In this document: piece by piece, positions 7,490 through 15,348 of the stretch | Position numbering within the stretch: the stretch's first letter is position 1 | Layout of the letters: each line of letters opens with the position of its first letter | Assembly (NCBI GenBank): GCA_964599915.1 | Contig: CAZRHR010000055.1 | Location: 1 to 18,084, forward strand | Direction: 5' to 3' | Length of the DNA: 18,084 bases | DNA from: CAZRHR01 sp964599915 | GTDB taxonomy: Bacteria; Bacteroidota; Bacteroidia; CAIKAF01 | Notes under the pieces: generated by a model | What the model was told of the DNA's origin: nothing | Seen by the model: the letters and a program-made list of their open reading frames with translations, nothing else | The model's database searches: none | Program-made: the position numbers and the translations under genes

Positions 7490-7545
7490 AATGCAGAAGA
7501 AGCCTAGAGCCGGTTTTAATCGTTTATAACCGGATGCTTACGGAA

Positions 7546-7582
7546 AATAAAAAAGGCTGTTCCGAACTTCGAAACAGCCTTT
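7546..7582 (-). terminator. Rho-independent terminator of yidC
   Basis: Read on the minus strand, a 10-bp perfect stem AAAGGCTGTT / AACAGCCTTT (7582-7573 with 7561-7552) closes an 11-nt loop and is followed by TTT, A, TTTT. It starts 17 nt after the yidC stop and separates yidC from the HhH-peptidase unit. Confidence 0.9.
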
Positions 7583-7598
7583 CCATGTATAAGAGATA

Positions 7599-9503
7599 TT
7601 ATTTCAGCCTACGACCACTCCGGTTTTTAGGCGCTGTTTGGTTTTTGAGCTGTTCTTCCCTGGCCTTTTGCGCATCGGCTAACCGTTGCATCCATTTAGA
7701 CTTCGGCGCTTTGGTGGGGTTGGCCATGTAAAACTCAATCCGTTGACGTAGTTTCTTTTCATCGATGAAAAACCTACGAATGACCAACATGATGATGATG
7801 GAAACCAAATTCGATAAGAAGTAATAGTAGGAGAGGGCAGAGGAGTAGTTGTTCAAAACCCCAAGGAACACAATGGGCATCAGGAACATCATGATTTTCA
7901 TTTGCTGAGCTTGTGGGCCGGATTGCATTTGTCCGGTACTCATCCAGGTGTAAATGATGGTAGTGATGGTCATCAGTAAAGTGAACAACGATACGTGATC
8001 TCCATAAAAAGGTATGGAAAAGGGCAACTGAGCGATGGAATCATAGGTACTTAAATCTTCGGCCCACAAGAATCCTTCCTGCCGTAATTCAATGGCCGAC
8101 GGGAAAAAGCTAAACATGGCCAACAGGATGGGCATTTGCAGTAGTGCGGGCAAACAACCTGCCAGCGGATTCACACCCGCCTGACGGTACAACTGCATCA
8201 TGGCTTGCTGTTTTTTCAATGCCTCATCCGGCTTGAATTTCGCATTTAACTCATCAACTTCCGGCTTTAACACCCTCATTTTGGCGGAGGATACAAAGGT
8301 TTTGAAGTTGAGCGGGGATAAAATGATTTTGATGATAAGGGTGAGTAGGAAAATAATGAGTCCGTACCCAAGGCCTAAATTTTCAAAGAAGTTGAAAACG
8401 GGAATAATAAGCAGGGTATTGACCCACTTAAATACACTGATGTAGCCAAGGTCAATCTGATCTTCCAAATCATACCCTAATTTCTTCAGACTTTGATAGT
8501 GGTTTGGACCCGCGTAGAGCTTCATGTCTACGGTCTGTGAAGGCTTATTTTCAAAAACCAATGCGGTCTCAAGTTGATAGGTAAGGCTCAGTTGGTCGCT
8601 TCCTGGCAATAAAACTTGTGCTTTGGGCTTTTGTAATCCGGAAGGAACAATCAACGTCGTGGAAAAGAATTGCTGTTTAAAAGAGACCCAATCCACTTCT
8701 GTTTCCAGGGTTTCTTCCCCAGGTCCTCCACGGGTAACCCGTTCTACATCGGCACCTTTTTCTCGGTAATAAATGGTAGAGCGAGTTCTTTCATTTTCTA
8801 AATCCAGTTCTTGTTGCGGGGCCGTTAAACGCCATTGAACGTCAATAAATCCGGTTCCCGGATCCACAACATCCTGCATGCCTTCCATTTGAAGCTGTAC
8901 ATCTGCCATAAACCCTTCGCTGGGTAGGCTATACAGAAAGGAAAGTGCAGCGTTGGGTTGCGTGCTTGGACGCACCACAAATTTAACTTGATTGGGCGCC
9001 GGTTGGGTCGCCTCAAAGTACAATTGGTTGGTTTCAATGAGTCGGTTCTGGTGGAAAAAAGCCAGGTTAAAATCGCTGGAATCAGGAACCATCAATTGAA
9101 GTGGTTCTTGAGGCCCATTCCGATATTTCGATTGAAAAGTTTGGTACTCTTTTAATTCAGCAGAAACGAGCTTGGCGCCATGGCTGGAAAATCCAAGTTT
9201 TACTTGGGTATTTTCAAGATAAATCACTTGGGCGGTGCCTTTACCATACGCACCAAATCCGCCGAGCAATTGGTTTTGTTGAATTTGCAGAAGACTGTCT
9301 TGATTGATTCCAGCAAGGCTATCCGATGCCACCACTTCAGCGACGGCAGGCGGCGTAGCCACTTGCGCCAAGGTATCTGTTTGTAAGGAATCTGCTACCA
9401 TTTCGGCAGGCGCAGGTGGGGTTGGTTTGGGGGCGAAAAACACAAAATAAACCACCATTAAGGTAGAAATTAGGGCCAAACCCACCATTGACTTTTTGTC
9501 CAT
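7599..9503 (-). CDS. yidC: Membrane protein insertase YidC
   Basis: YidC/Oxa1/Alb3 insertase of the inner membrane. It helps SecYEG-dependent and YidC-only substrates fold and insert. At 634 residues it has the long form seen in Bacteroidota. TM1 (about 5-23) is followed by a Pro/Ala-rich linker and a large periplasmic beta domain (about 90-340). The conserved five-TM core then runs from about 355 to 575. The core begins near FKWVNTLLIIPVFNFF, with TM2 LGYGLIIFLLTLIIKIILSP; the positive residue in the hydrophilic groove is Lys392. The cytoplasmic hairpin AKMRVLKPEVDELNAKF (407-423) and NPLAGCLPALLQMPILLAMF (445-464) are hallmark stretches. The C-terminal tail (about 600-634) is strongly basic, as in ribosome-binding YidC tails. 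It has its own promoter and terminator and is transcribed away from the TonB receptor. Confidence 0.97.
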   Translation of the reverse strand: MDKKSMVGLALISTLMVVYFVFFAPKPTPPAPAEMVADSLQTDTLAQVATPPAVAEVVASDSLAGINQDSLLQIQQNQLLGGFGAYGKGTAQVIYLENTQVKLGFSSHGAKLVSAELKEYQTFQSKYRNGPQEPLQLMVPDSSDFNLAFFHQNRLIETNQLYFEATQPAPNQVKFVVRPSTQPNAALSFLYSLPSEGFMADVQLQMEGMQDVVDPGTGFIDVQWRLTAPQQELDLENERTRSTIYYREKGADVERVTRGGPGEETLETEVDWVSFKQQFFSTTLIVPSGLQKPKAQVLLPGSDQLSLTYQLETALVFENKPSQTVDMKLYAGPNHYQSLKKLGYDLEDQIDLGYISVFKWVNTLLIIPVFNFFENLGLGYGLIIFLLTLIIKIILSPLNFKTFVSSAKMRVLKPEVDELNAKFKPDEALKKQQAMMQLYRQAGVNPLAGCLPALLQMPILLAMFSFFPSAIELRQEGFLWAEDLSTYDSIAQLPFSIPFYGDHVSLFTLLMTITTIIYTWMSTGQMQSGPQAQQMKIMMFLMPIVFLGVLNNYSSALSYYYFLSNLVSIIIMLVIRRFFIDEKKLRQRIEFYMANPTKAPKSKWMQRLADAQKAREEQLKNQTAPKNRSGRRLK

Positions 9504-9522
9504 AGAAGCGTAAAATGTGCGC

Positions 9523-9553
9523 CAAATTTAGGTAGATGGGGCTAAAGGGCAAA
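9523..9553 (-). promoter_or_regulatory. yidC promoter (-33 TTTG / 19 nt / -7 TAAATTTG)
   Basis: Read on the minus strand, TTTG (9553-9550), a 19-nt spacer and TAAATTTG (9530-9523) match both elements of the Bacteroidota vegetative promoter. Initiation a few nt further on would leave a leader of about 14 nt before the yidC ATG at 9503. This is the best formed promoter in the window. Confidence 0.7.
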
Positions 9554-9586
9554 ATCATTTTTTGATTATTCTACGGGCAGGCATTT

Positions 9587-9627
9587 GGCTTCATCAAAGT
9601 ACATCGTTAAAAATAATTGATAAAGCC
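9587..9627. repeat. Imperfect 11-bp inverted repeat in the yidC / TonB-receptor gap
   Basis: The left arm GGCTTCATCAA (9587-9597) and right arm TTGATAAAGCC (9617-9627) are reverse complements apart from one position. They are separated by 19 nt rich in A/T. The repeat lies just upstream of the candidate promoter of the TonB receptor. It could be an operator half-site pair or, if transcription starts further upstream, a leader stem-loop. Confidence 0.5.
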
Positions 9628-9640
9628 TATTTATTGTTAG

Positions 9641-9670
9641 TTGGTCATGTCAGATTCCCCGTTAAATTTG
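9641..9670 (+). promoter_or_regulatory. Candidate promoter of the TonB-dependent receptor (TTG / 19 nt / TAAATTTG)
   Basis: TTG at 9641-9643, a 19-nt spacer and TAAATTTG at 9663-9670 fit the Bacteroidota consensus. The -7 box ends only 3 nt before ATG 9674, so initiation at the usual distance would give a leaderless or nearly leaderless transcript. Alternatively the match is chance and the true promoter lies upstream of 9640. Confidence 0.4.
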
Positions 9671-9673
9671 TCT

Positions 9674-12007
9674 ATGCAATTTTTGAAAATTTCTGCCTTC
9701 AGGGCTTCACAGCTCTTTTTGCTTTGTTTCCTCAGCTTTTCTTTGGCCTCTGCGCAGAACGGAACCCTTCGCGGTTCGGTGTATTCTCGAGATGGATTTG
9801 AAATTTTGTCCTTCGCGGGCATTCAGATTACCGGGCCAAACGACTACTCGGCCACCACTTCTACCGACAACAATGGCGTGTTCACGGTAACTATGCTAAA
9901 GCCCGGAACCTATAATTTATTGGTGTCCATGCTGGGTTATAAACGCTACACCAAAGAAGTGACCATCGCTGCAGGTGAAATTACCCAGGTTAAAATCATT
10001 CTCGACCCACAATCCCGGGAACTGAATACCGTGGAAATTGGTGTGGACCGGATTCAGGAAAGAAGAGAAGAAACCAAAGTTTCTGTGACCACCTTTACTC
10101 CTGAGACCATGAAAAGGTTTACCAGTGTAGGTGGAGATCCGGATATCGCGCAGATTGCACAAACCATCCCTGGTTTTGTAACTACGGGTGACCAAGGAGG
10201 ACAATTGTACATTCGGGGCGGCCCGCCCATTCAAAACAAAGTATTAATGGATGGTGCCACCATTTATAATCCTTTTCACTCCATCGGGTTCTTTTCGGTT
10301 TTCGATACGGACATTATTAGGAATTTCGATGTGTATTCCGGCGGTTTTGGCGCCCAATACGGCGGACGCATTTCCTCCATCATGGATCTCACCACCAGGG
10401 ACGGAAATCGCTCTCGTCTTTCCGGCAGAGTGAACCTTAACACTTTTACGGGAAAAGTATTGCTTGAAGGTCCTTTGTCAAAAGTAAAAGAAGAAGGTGC
10501 CAATGCCTCTTTCTTATTAAGCCTTAAAGGTTCTTTCTTAGGACAATCTTCCAAAATCTTTTATCCGTACACCACCACCGACGGCTTGCCCTTCAATTTT
10601 TTCGATGGCTATGGAAAAATTACCCTTCATGCTTCTGACAATGGGTCCAAAGTGAATTTCTTTGGTTTTAACCATAACGACTGGGTTAACTTCAATCAAT
10701 CCTCAGAGCTTAACTGGCGCTCTGCCGGTGGAGGTGCAAACTTTTTCCTCGTGCCTTCCGGTGCCAACATGAACGTAGAAGGGGTGTTTAGCTACACCAA
10801 TTACCAAATGGAGTTGCGTGAAGACGCTGCACCGCCAAGGTTTAGTGAAATCAATGGTTTCAACTTCAACATCAATTTCCACCAGTTTTATGGTACCAAT
10901 CGCTTAACTTATGGTATTGAAGCGAACGGATTTTCTACCGATTATCGCTATTTAAATGCCCAGAACCGGGTGCTTTCTCAAACTGAAAACACCACAGAAT
11001 TTGCCGCTTTTACGCAGTTTAAATGGAATGTGAAACGGTTCGTTTTCGACCCATCGGTTCGCCTGCATTATTATGCTTCTCTGAATGAAATTTCTTTTGA
11101 ACCTAGACTGGCCATGAAAATGAATGTGGCTTCCTCTTTCCGTTTAAAAGCCGCCGTGGGTATGTACTCCCAAAACTTTATTGCTGCCAATTCAGACCGG
11201 GATGTGGTGAACCTGTTTTATGGGTTTTTGTCAGGAACAGCCAATTTGCCTAAACAATTTAAGGGCGAAAACGTAACCTCCAATTTGCAGAAAGCCAACC
11301 ACTTTATTTTAGGTGCAGAATGGGAAATTACCAAGTACATTGACTTTAATTTGGAAGGTTATTTCATGGATTTCCACCAATTAATCAATATCAATCGTGA
11401 TAAGTTGGTAGATGATACCCCCGTGAATAATGCCGTTCCTGATTACTTGAAAAAAGATTTCATTCGGGAACGTGGATATTCAGCCGGTCTTGACTTTTTG
11501 GTGAAATTTGAATACAAAGATTGGTATGTGTGGGTGGGCTACTCACTCATGACCATCCAGCGTGAAGACGAATTGCGGGAATACACTCCTCATTTCGACC
11601 GTACCCACAACACCAACCTTGTGGCTTCCTATAAATTTGGAAAGAAAAAGAACTGGATGGTCAATGCCCGTTGGAATTTCGGTACCGGTTTTCCTTTTAC
11701 CCAAACCCAGGGATTTTATGAGAACATCAATTTCCAGAATGGAATTGTGAGCGATTACCTGACCCAGCCCGGTGAACTAGGGATTCAATTAGGCCCTTTG
11801 AACGAAGGACGTATGCCAAGCTATCACCGCCTAGACGTCAACATCCAAAGGGAATTCAAGTTTTCTAACCGCGCATTCTTAGAGGTCAACATTGGCGCAA
11901 CCAATGTGTACAACAGAAACAATATCTTCTATGTAGACAGAATTACGGCACGTAGGGTGGACCAATTGCCCATTATTCCTACCGTAGGTCTAAATTTCAG
12001 GTATTAA
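9674..12007 (+). CDS. TonB-dependent outer-membrane receptor with CarboxypepD-regulatory-like N-domain
   Basis: A 777-residue outer-membrane transporter powered by TonB-ExbBD; the substrate is unknown. The signal peptide covers about 1-28, ending SLASAQ. An Ig-like carboxypeptidase-regulatory-like domain follows at about 30-112 (NGTLRGSVYS to VKIILD), including the LKPGTYNLLVSMLGYK stretch. The plug domain spans about 120-245 and contains QLYIRGGPPIQNKVLMDG (177-194) and SGGFGAQYGGRISSIMDL. The remainder is a beta barrel with alternating aromatic strands, ending in LNFRY, a typical terminal aromatic. No SusD partner is adjacent, and at under 800 residues it is shorter than SusC proteins, so a SusC call is not supported. 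The frame is open to TTG 9641, and ATG 9647 is an alternative start; ATG 9674 gives the best signal peptide. It is monocistronic with its own terminator. Confidence 0.92.
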   Translation: MQFLKISAFRASQLFLLCFLSFSLASAQNGTLRGSVYSRDGFEILSFAGIQITGPNDYSATTSTDNNGVFTVTMLKPGTYNLLVSMLGYKRYTKEVTIAAGEITQVKIILDPQSRELNTVEIGVDRIQERREETKVSVTTFTPETMKRFTSVGGDPDIAQIAQTIPGFVTTGDQGGQLYIRGGPPIQNKVLMDGATIYNPFHSIGFFSVFDTDIIRNFDVYSGGFGAQYGGRISSIMDLTTRDGNRSRLSGRVNLNTFTGKVLLEGPLSKVKEEGANASFLLSLKGSFLGQSSKIFYPYTTTDGLPFNFFDGYGKITLHASDNGSKVNFFGFNHNDWVNFNQSSELNWRSAGGGANFFLVPSGANMNVEGVFSYTNYQMELREDAAPPRFSEINGFNFNINFHQFYGTNRLTYGIEANGFSTDYRYLNAQNRVLSQTENTTEFAAFTQFKWNVKRFVFDPSVRLHYYASLNEISFEPRLAMKMNVASSFRLKAAVGMYSQNFIAANSDRDVVNLFYGFLSGTANLPKQFKGENVTSNLQKANHFILGAEWEITKYIDFNLEGYFMDFHQLININRDKLVDDTPVNNAVPDYLKKDFIRERGYSAGLDFLVKFEYKDWYVWVGYSLMTIQREDELREYTPHFDRTHNTNLVASYKFGKKKNWMVNARWNFGTGFPFTQTQGFYENINFQNGIVSDYLTQPGELGIQLGPLNEGRMPSYHRLDVNIQREFKFSNRAFLEVNIGATNVYNRNNIFYVDRITARRVDQLPIIPTVGLNFRY

Positions 12008-12055
12008 TCACCTGAGTTCTCTTTTTGAAAGGGCTTAACAAAAAATCAAGGATAG

Positions 12056-12087
12056 AAACGGCTGCTTAGGTGGCCGTTTTCTTTTTT
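12056..12087 (+). terminator. Rho-independent terminator after the TonB receptor
   Basis: The 7-bp stem AAACGGC / GCCGTTT (12056-12062 with 12073-12079) has a 10-nt loop and is followed by TCTTTTTT. It begins 48 nt after the receptor stop. On the minus strand the hairpin lacks a T run, so it is not a clear terminator for the convergent OstA-like gene. Confidence 0.8.
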
Positions 12088-12171
12088 AACCCCCTTGCAG
12101 CCATCCTTCGGTGGGTATTTTTTCGTGATGCGGCAGGTTAATTGGAAAAGGGGAATGCATTTTCTTCCCGC

Positions 12172-13695
12172 TTACCGCCCTTTTCGATGGATAAATATAT
12201 CTACCGGTTTTCTGGGTCGGTCGGTCACGTGCCAAATAAATCCATCCAGCAGACGTTCCGGTCCGGTAAAGGTTTCCCAGGGATGCAGGGTTCCATCGGC
12301 CTTTTGCTGGCAACTGATGCGTTGAATTTGTCGGTTGGCCATGGATAGTGTAATGTTTCTGCAGGAAAGGGTGTTAGCACCCATTAAACTGCCATCCTCT
12401 TCCCGTGGATAATAAATGAGTTTTCCTTTTTCCATCACATGAAGCCGAACAAGGTCGTTCTCATGGAAAAATCCACGCATATTTTGCCCAGAAAGCTGGT
12501 TGAATCGGATGGTATCATCTTGGGCAATTAAAAGGGCTTTTTGCAGCAAATCAAAATGATACAGCGTGCCCCGATCCATTTTTAAATGAATGTAGGTACC
12601 GGTCATTTGGCTGGAATCGCTCCAAATCACAGGGGTGAAAAACATCCGCATCAAAGAATCCCTTTCGGTATAAAAGAGTGAATCACATGCGCCTTGCAAA
12701 TCGGGTTTGAAAAACTTCACATGGTTCCAGCACTGAACTACGCGGAATCCCAGTGTATCTTCCCAACCTTTTAATGTATCACCATGCAGGAACAAGGAAT
12801 CGGAATCGAAAGCCTGAATCATTTGAGCATCCCCGGTGACCATATACAAATTCAAATCTTTCCAAGTTTCCGCATATTGCCCTAACAAGGTAATTTTCTC
12901 CGTGGAGTCATGAATCTGAATGTTGCCGAATCCTTGTCCGTAGCCACGGCCACGTTGGTAATACAGGCTATCTCCAATGAGGACCTTGGTACCGGAGGTA
13001 ACTTTTGCATTACGGGAGAACCTGGCTTCATCGGTTTGTTTGTTATGCCAACCTTTTTCACAATAAATGACGGCCTGGTCACTGGTGATGGTGGTGGGAC
13101 CGTAAAACCAAGAAATATCTGTTTCGGTCTCATAATCCAGCTTCTCCGACTGTACGGTATAATCTGGGTTTTGAATGTGAACGTTTTCTTCAAAGGTGAA
13201 AATACGGCGCGCACTTTGGTATTGACCTTTTCTGCTGCGAATGCGGTCGGTACCGTTGCGGATATTGGCCGAATCCGGATAGGAAACCTGACCTGAGTTG
13301 CGGTCATACGTGAGTTGACTGGTGGTCATATTCACGGTGGGATCCTTTAAGCGTACATTGCCATAAATGTCAGCTTTCCGCAGTGCGCCGTCATAAAAAA
13401 GAGAATCTCCATACAGACTTAAGGTGTCGCCTTGTCGGATATGAATTTGCCCAAACGCATGGAGGCGATTGGACTGCTCGTATAGAAAGGCGGAATCACA
13501 ATACATGTAAGCGCCCTCATGAAACAACGCGACCCTTCCCGAAAGTTGAATCACGCTTTCATTGCCCAACGTCATGCCAGACAATCGGTCTGCATTGCGT
13601 ATTTCTATTATTTTCACGGCAGAATCCTGCTGGCTTCTAAGCCCAGCACCTACACTTAGGCAGAGAAAAAAAAGGCTTACAATGAACCTTACCAT
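12172..13695 (-). CDS. OstA-like (LptA/LptD N-domain type) envelope protein
   Basis: A 507-residue exported protein with a signal peptide at about 1-22 (MVRFIVSLFFLCLSVGAGL). The body is made of repeated short beta units of OstA/LptA type: LSGRVALFHEGAYMYCDSAF, then FGQIHIRQGD, then YGDSLFYDG, then YGNVRLKDP, each a G-x-V/I strand followed by a D-S/Q-L-x-Y strand. This beta-jellyroll fold carries lipopolysaccharide across the periplasm in LptA and forms the periplasmic domain of LptD. No C-terminal barrel of LptD size is present, so this is a periplasmic OstA-like protein; a role in LPS export is inferred. Its ATG lies within the end of purA (7-nt overlap), so it is the last gene of the PKD-STAS-purA unit. 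I found no convincing terminator behind it. Confidence 0.82.
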   Translation of the reverse strand: MVRFIVSLFFLCLSVGAGLRSQQDSAVKIIEIRNADRLSGMTLGNESVIQLSGRVALFHEGAYMYCDSAFLYEQSNRLHAFGQIHIRQGDTLSLYGDSLFYDGALRKADIYGNVRLKDPTVNMTTSQLTYDRNSGQVSYPDSANIRNGTDRIRSRKGQYQSARRIFTFEENVHIQNPDYTVQSEKLDYETETDISWFYGPTTITSDQAVIYCEKGWHNKQTDEARFSRNAKVTSGTKVLIGDSLYYQRGRGYGQGFGNIQIHDSTEKITLLGQYAETWKDLNLYMVTGDAQMIQAFDSDSLFLHGDTLKGWEDTLGFRVVQCWNHVKFFKPDLQGACDSLFYTERDSLMRMFFTPVIWSDSSQMTGTYIHLKMDRGTLYHFDLLQKALLIAQDDTIRFNQLSGQNMRGFFHENDLVRLHVMEKGKLIYYPREEDGSLMGANTLSCRNITLSMANRQIQRISCQQKADGTLHPWETFTGPERLLDGFIWHVTDRPRKPVDIFIHRKGR

Positions 13696-14978
13696 GCTGT
13701 AGGTGGGGAAATTAAATGGGTTTCGTCTCGGTCCGGTCCGTGAGAAACCAACACCACCGGAACACCGGTTTCTGCTTCAATGAACCGGATAAACGCTTTG
13801 AGGGGTTCAGTGAGCGCACCCTGTTCATTTAAACAAGTAGACCAACCGGGCATCGTGTGATAATCCGGTTTTACATCTGTGGTAAGCAAATCGTAGGGCA
13901 TTTCCTCAGTGAAGGTGCCGTCTGGCAGTTGATATCGGGTGGCCAGGTTGATGTGCTCAAAACCATTGAGGACATCGGCTTTCATCATCATAAGGTGGGT
14001 CACGCCATTGAGCATGATGGCGTATTTAAGGGCAGGAAGGTCTAACCAACCGCAGCGACGTGGTCTTCCTGTGGTAGAACCAAACTCATGTCCGGCTTGC
14101 CGGATGGCTTCACCGGTTTCATCCAAAAGTTCTGTGGGAAAAGGGCCACTGCCGACCCGCGTGCAATACGCTTTGAAAATGCCAAAAACGCGCCCAATTT
14201 GTTGGGGAGGAATGCCAAGACCAATGCAGGCACCGGCGCTAACGGTATGTGAAGACGTTACAAAAGGATAGCTCCCAAATTCAATGTCCAATAAAGTGCC
14301 CTGCGCTCCTTCAGCCAGGACGTAGCCGCCGTTTTGTACATGCGCATGTACAAAGTAAGCGCTATCGGTGAGCCTGACTTGCTCAAACACTTTGAGGCTT
14401 TCGAACCACAATGCTTCATCTTCCTCCATTGAAGGCAAATCGCCCATTATGGCGTGCACCATGGTCAGGTGTTGGTTTTTGATTTTTTGGTAGGTCTGTA
14501 AAAAGTCTTTTCCAACCACATCTCCCACCCGTAAGCCATTTCGACCTACTTTATCCATATAGGTAGGACCAATGCCACGTAAAGTAGAACCAATTTTTTC
14601 TACCCCTTTCAATTTTTCACTTACGGCATCCAACAAGCGGTGGGTTGGTAAGATGAGGTGGGCTTTTTTGCAAACCCATAAATTATCTCCTACCGAAAGG
14701 CCCAGCTCCAGCAAACGGTCCACTTCTTTTTTGAAACTAATGGGATCGATGACCACCCCATTGCCCACTAAATTCTTAGTTTGCGGATGAAAAACCCCTG
14801 AAGGAATGGTATGTAATACATGCTTTTTGCCATCGATTACCAAGGTATGTCCGGCATTGGGACCTCCTTGAAATCGGGCAATCATGTTGTAGCGCGGAGA
14901 AAGTACGTCTACCACTTTTCCTTTTCCTTCGTCGCCCCATTGCAGGCCGAGCAGTACATCAACGGGTTGGCGGTTCAT
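13689..14978 (-). CDS. purA: Adenylosuccinate synthetase
   Basis: Cytosolic enzyme joining IMP and aspartate with GTP to form adenylosuccinate, the first committed step to AMP. The length of 429 residues is standard. The N-terminal GLQWGDEGKGK (11-21) contains the P-loop and catalytic Asp16. GPNAGHT (39-45) carries the catalytic His44. TLRGIGPTYMDKVGRNGLR (132-150) is the IMP-binding signature. STTGRPRRCGWLDLP supplies the conserved arginine-rich loop near the aspartate and IMP sites, and the C-terminus retains VSHGPDRDETH. The start ATG 14978 is the only Met before the P-loop. It overlaps the upstream STAS gene by 20 nt and the downstream OstA-like gene by 7 nt, so it is translated as part of a four-gene message. 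Confidence 0.97.
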   Translation of the reverse strand: MNRQPVDVLLGLQWGDEGKGKVVDVLSPRYNMIARFQGGPNAGHTLVIDGKKHVLHTIPSGVFHPQTKNLVGNGVVIDPISFKKEVDRLLELGLSVGDNLWVCKKAHLILPTHRLLDAVSEKLKGVEKIGSTLRGIGPTYMDKVGRNGLRVGDVVGKDFLQTYQKIKNQHLTMVHAIMGDLPSMEEDEALWFESLKVFEQVRLTDSAYFVHAHVQNGGYVLAEGAQGTLLDIEFGSYPFVTSSHTVSAGACIGLGIPPQQIGRVFGIFKAYCTRVGSGPFPTELLDETGEAIRQAGHEFGSTTGRPRRCGWLDLPALKYAIMLNGVTHLMMMKADVLNGFEHINLATRYQLPDGTFTEEMPYDLLTTDVKPDYHTMPGWSTCLNEQGALTEPLKAFIRFIEAETGVPVVLVSHGPDRDETHLISPPTAW

Positions 14979-15348
14979 GCCCTTGAATCTTGTTTATATG
15001 GGTTAATGCCTCTTCTTCGCTTTCTACGAGGGTGAAAATATTAGCGATTTTGGAGTACAGAAATAAGTCTTTCAAATCCTTATTCATTCCTGAAACAAAA
15101 ACTTCTCCACCCATGGTGCGACATTGGGTCAATAGTTTTAGCCAAATACCAAGTCCTTCAGAACTTAAAAACCTTAATTGGCTGGCATCTACATACAGCC
15201 ATTTTGCTGAGGGCGCTGAAGACTTTAATGCATCCAACAAGGGTTTTCCTTCAGGCGCACTGAGCCATTTCCCTTGAAGTCGAATAATCCACAGCGGTGC
15301 TTGTTCTTCCAGCACATAGGTAAATGAAGAAGGTGTAATTCCTATCAT
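14959..15348 (-). CDS. STAS-domain protein (anti-sigma-factor antagonist-like)
   Basis: A 129-residue soluble protein. The single STAS fold runs from about 18 to 120: WIIRLQGKW strand, YVDASQLRFLSSEGLGIWLKL (52-72), GGEVFVSGMN, and a C-terminal helix ending in EEALTHI. The motif around Ser62-Ser63-Glu64-Gly65 aligns with the DSSG phosphorylation loop of SpoIIAA-type anti-anti-sigma factors. The first phosphorylatable Ser is kept, but Asp becomes Ser and the second Ser becomes Glu. No cognate serine kinase or phosphatase lies in the window, so regulation by phosphorylation is possible but not shown. Its ATG overlaps the stop of the PKD gene by ATGA, and its end overlaps purA by 20 nt. Confidence 0.82.
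   Translation of the reverse strand: MIGITPSSFTYVLEEQAPLWIIRLQGKWLSAPEGKPLLDALKSSAPSAKWLYVDASQLRFLSSEGLGIWLKLLTQCRTMGGEVFVSGMNKDLKDLFLYSKIANIFTLVESEEEALTHINKIQGHEPPTR

Noticed and set aside
9674..12007. SusC-type glycan transporter
   Set aside because: The protein is too short for SusC and has no SusD gene next to it, so only a general TonB-dependent receptor call is supported.
12100..12125. Second terminator downstream of the TonB receptor (CCATC / GGTGG followed by T run)
   Set aside because: Only five pairs including one G-T, and a strong terminator already lies 30 nt upstream.
12882..13307. 141-codon minus-strand frame within the OstA-like gene
   Set aside because: It is another frame of the same strand as the OstA-like gene, whose signal peptide and repeat pattern are convincing across this stretch.
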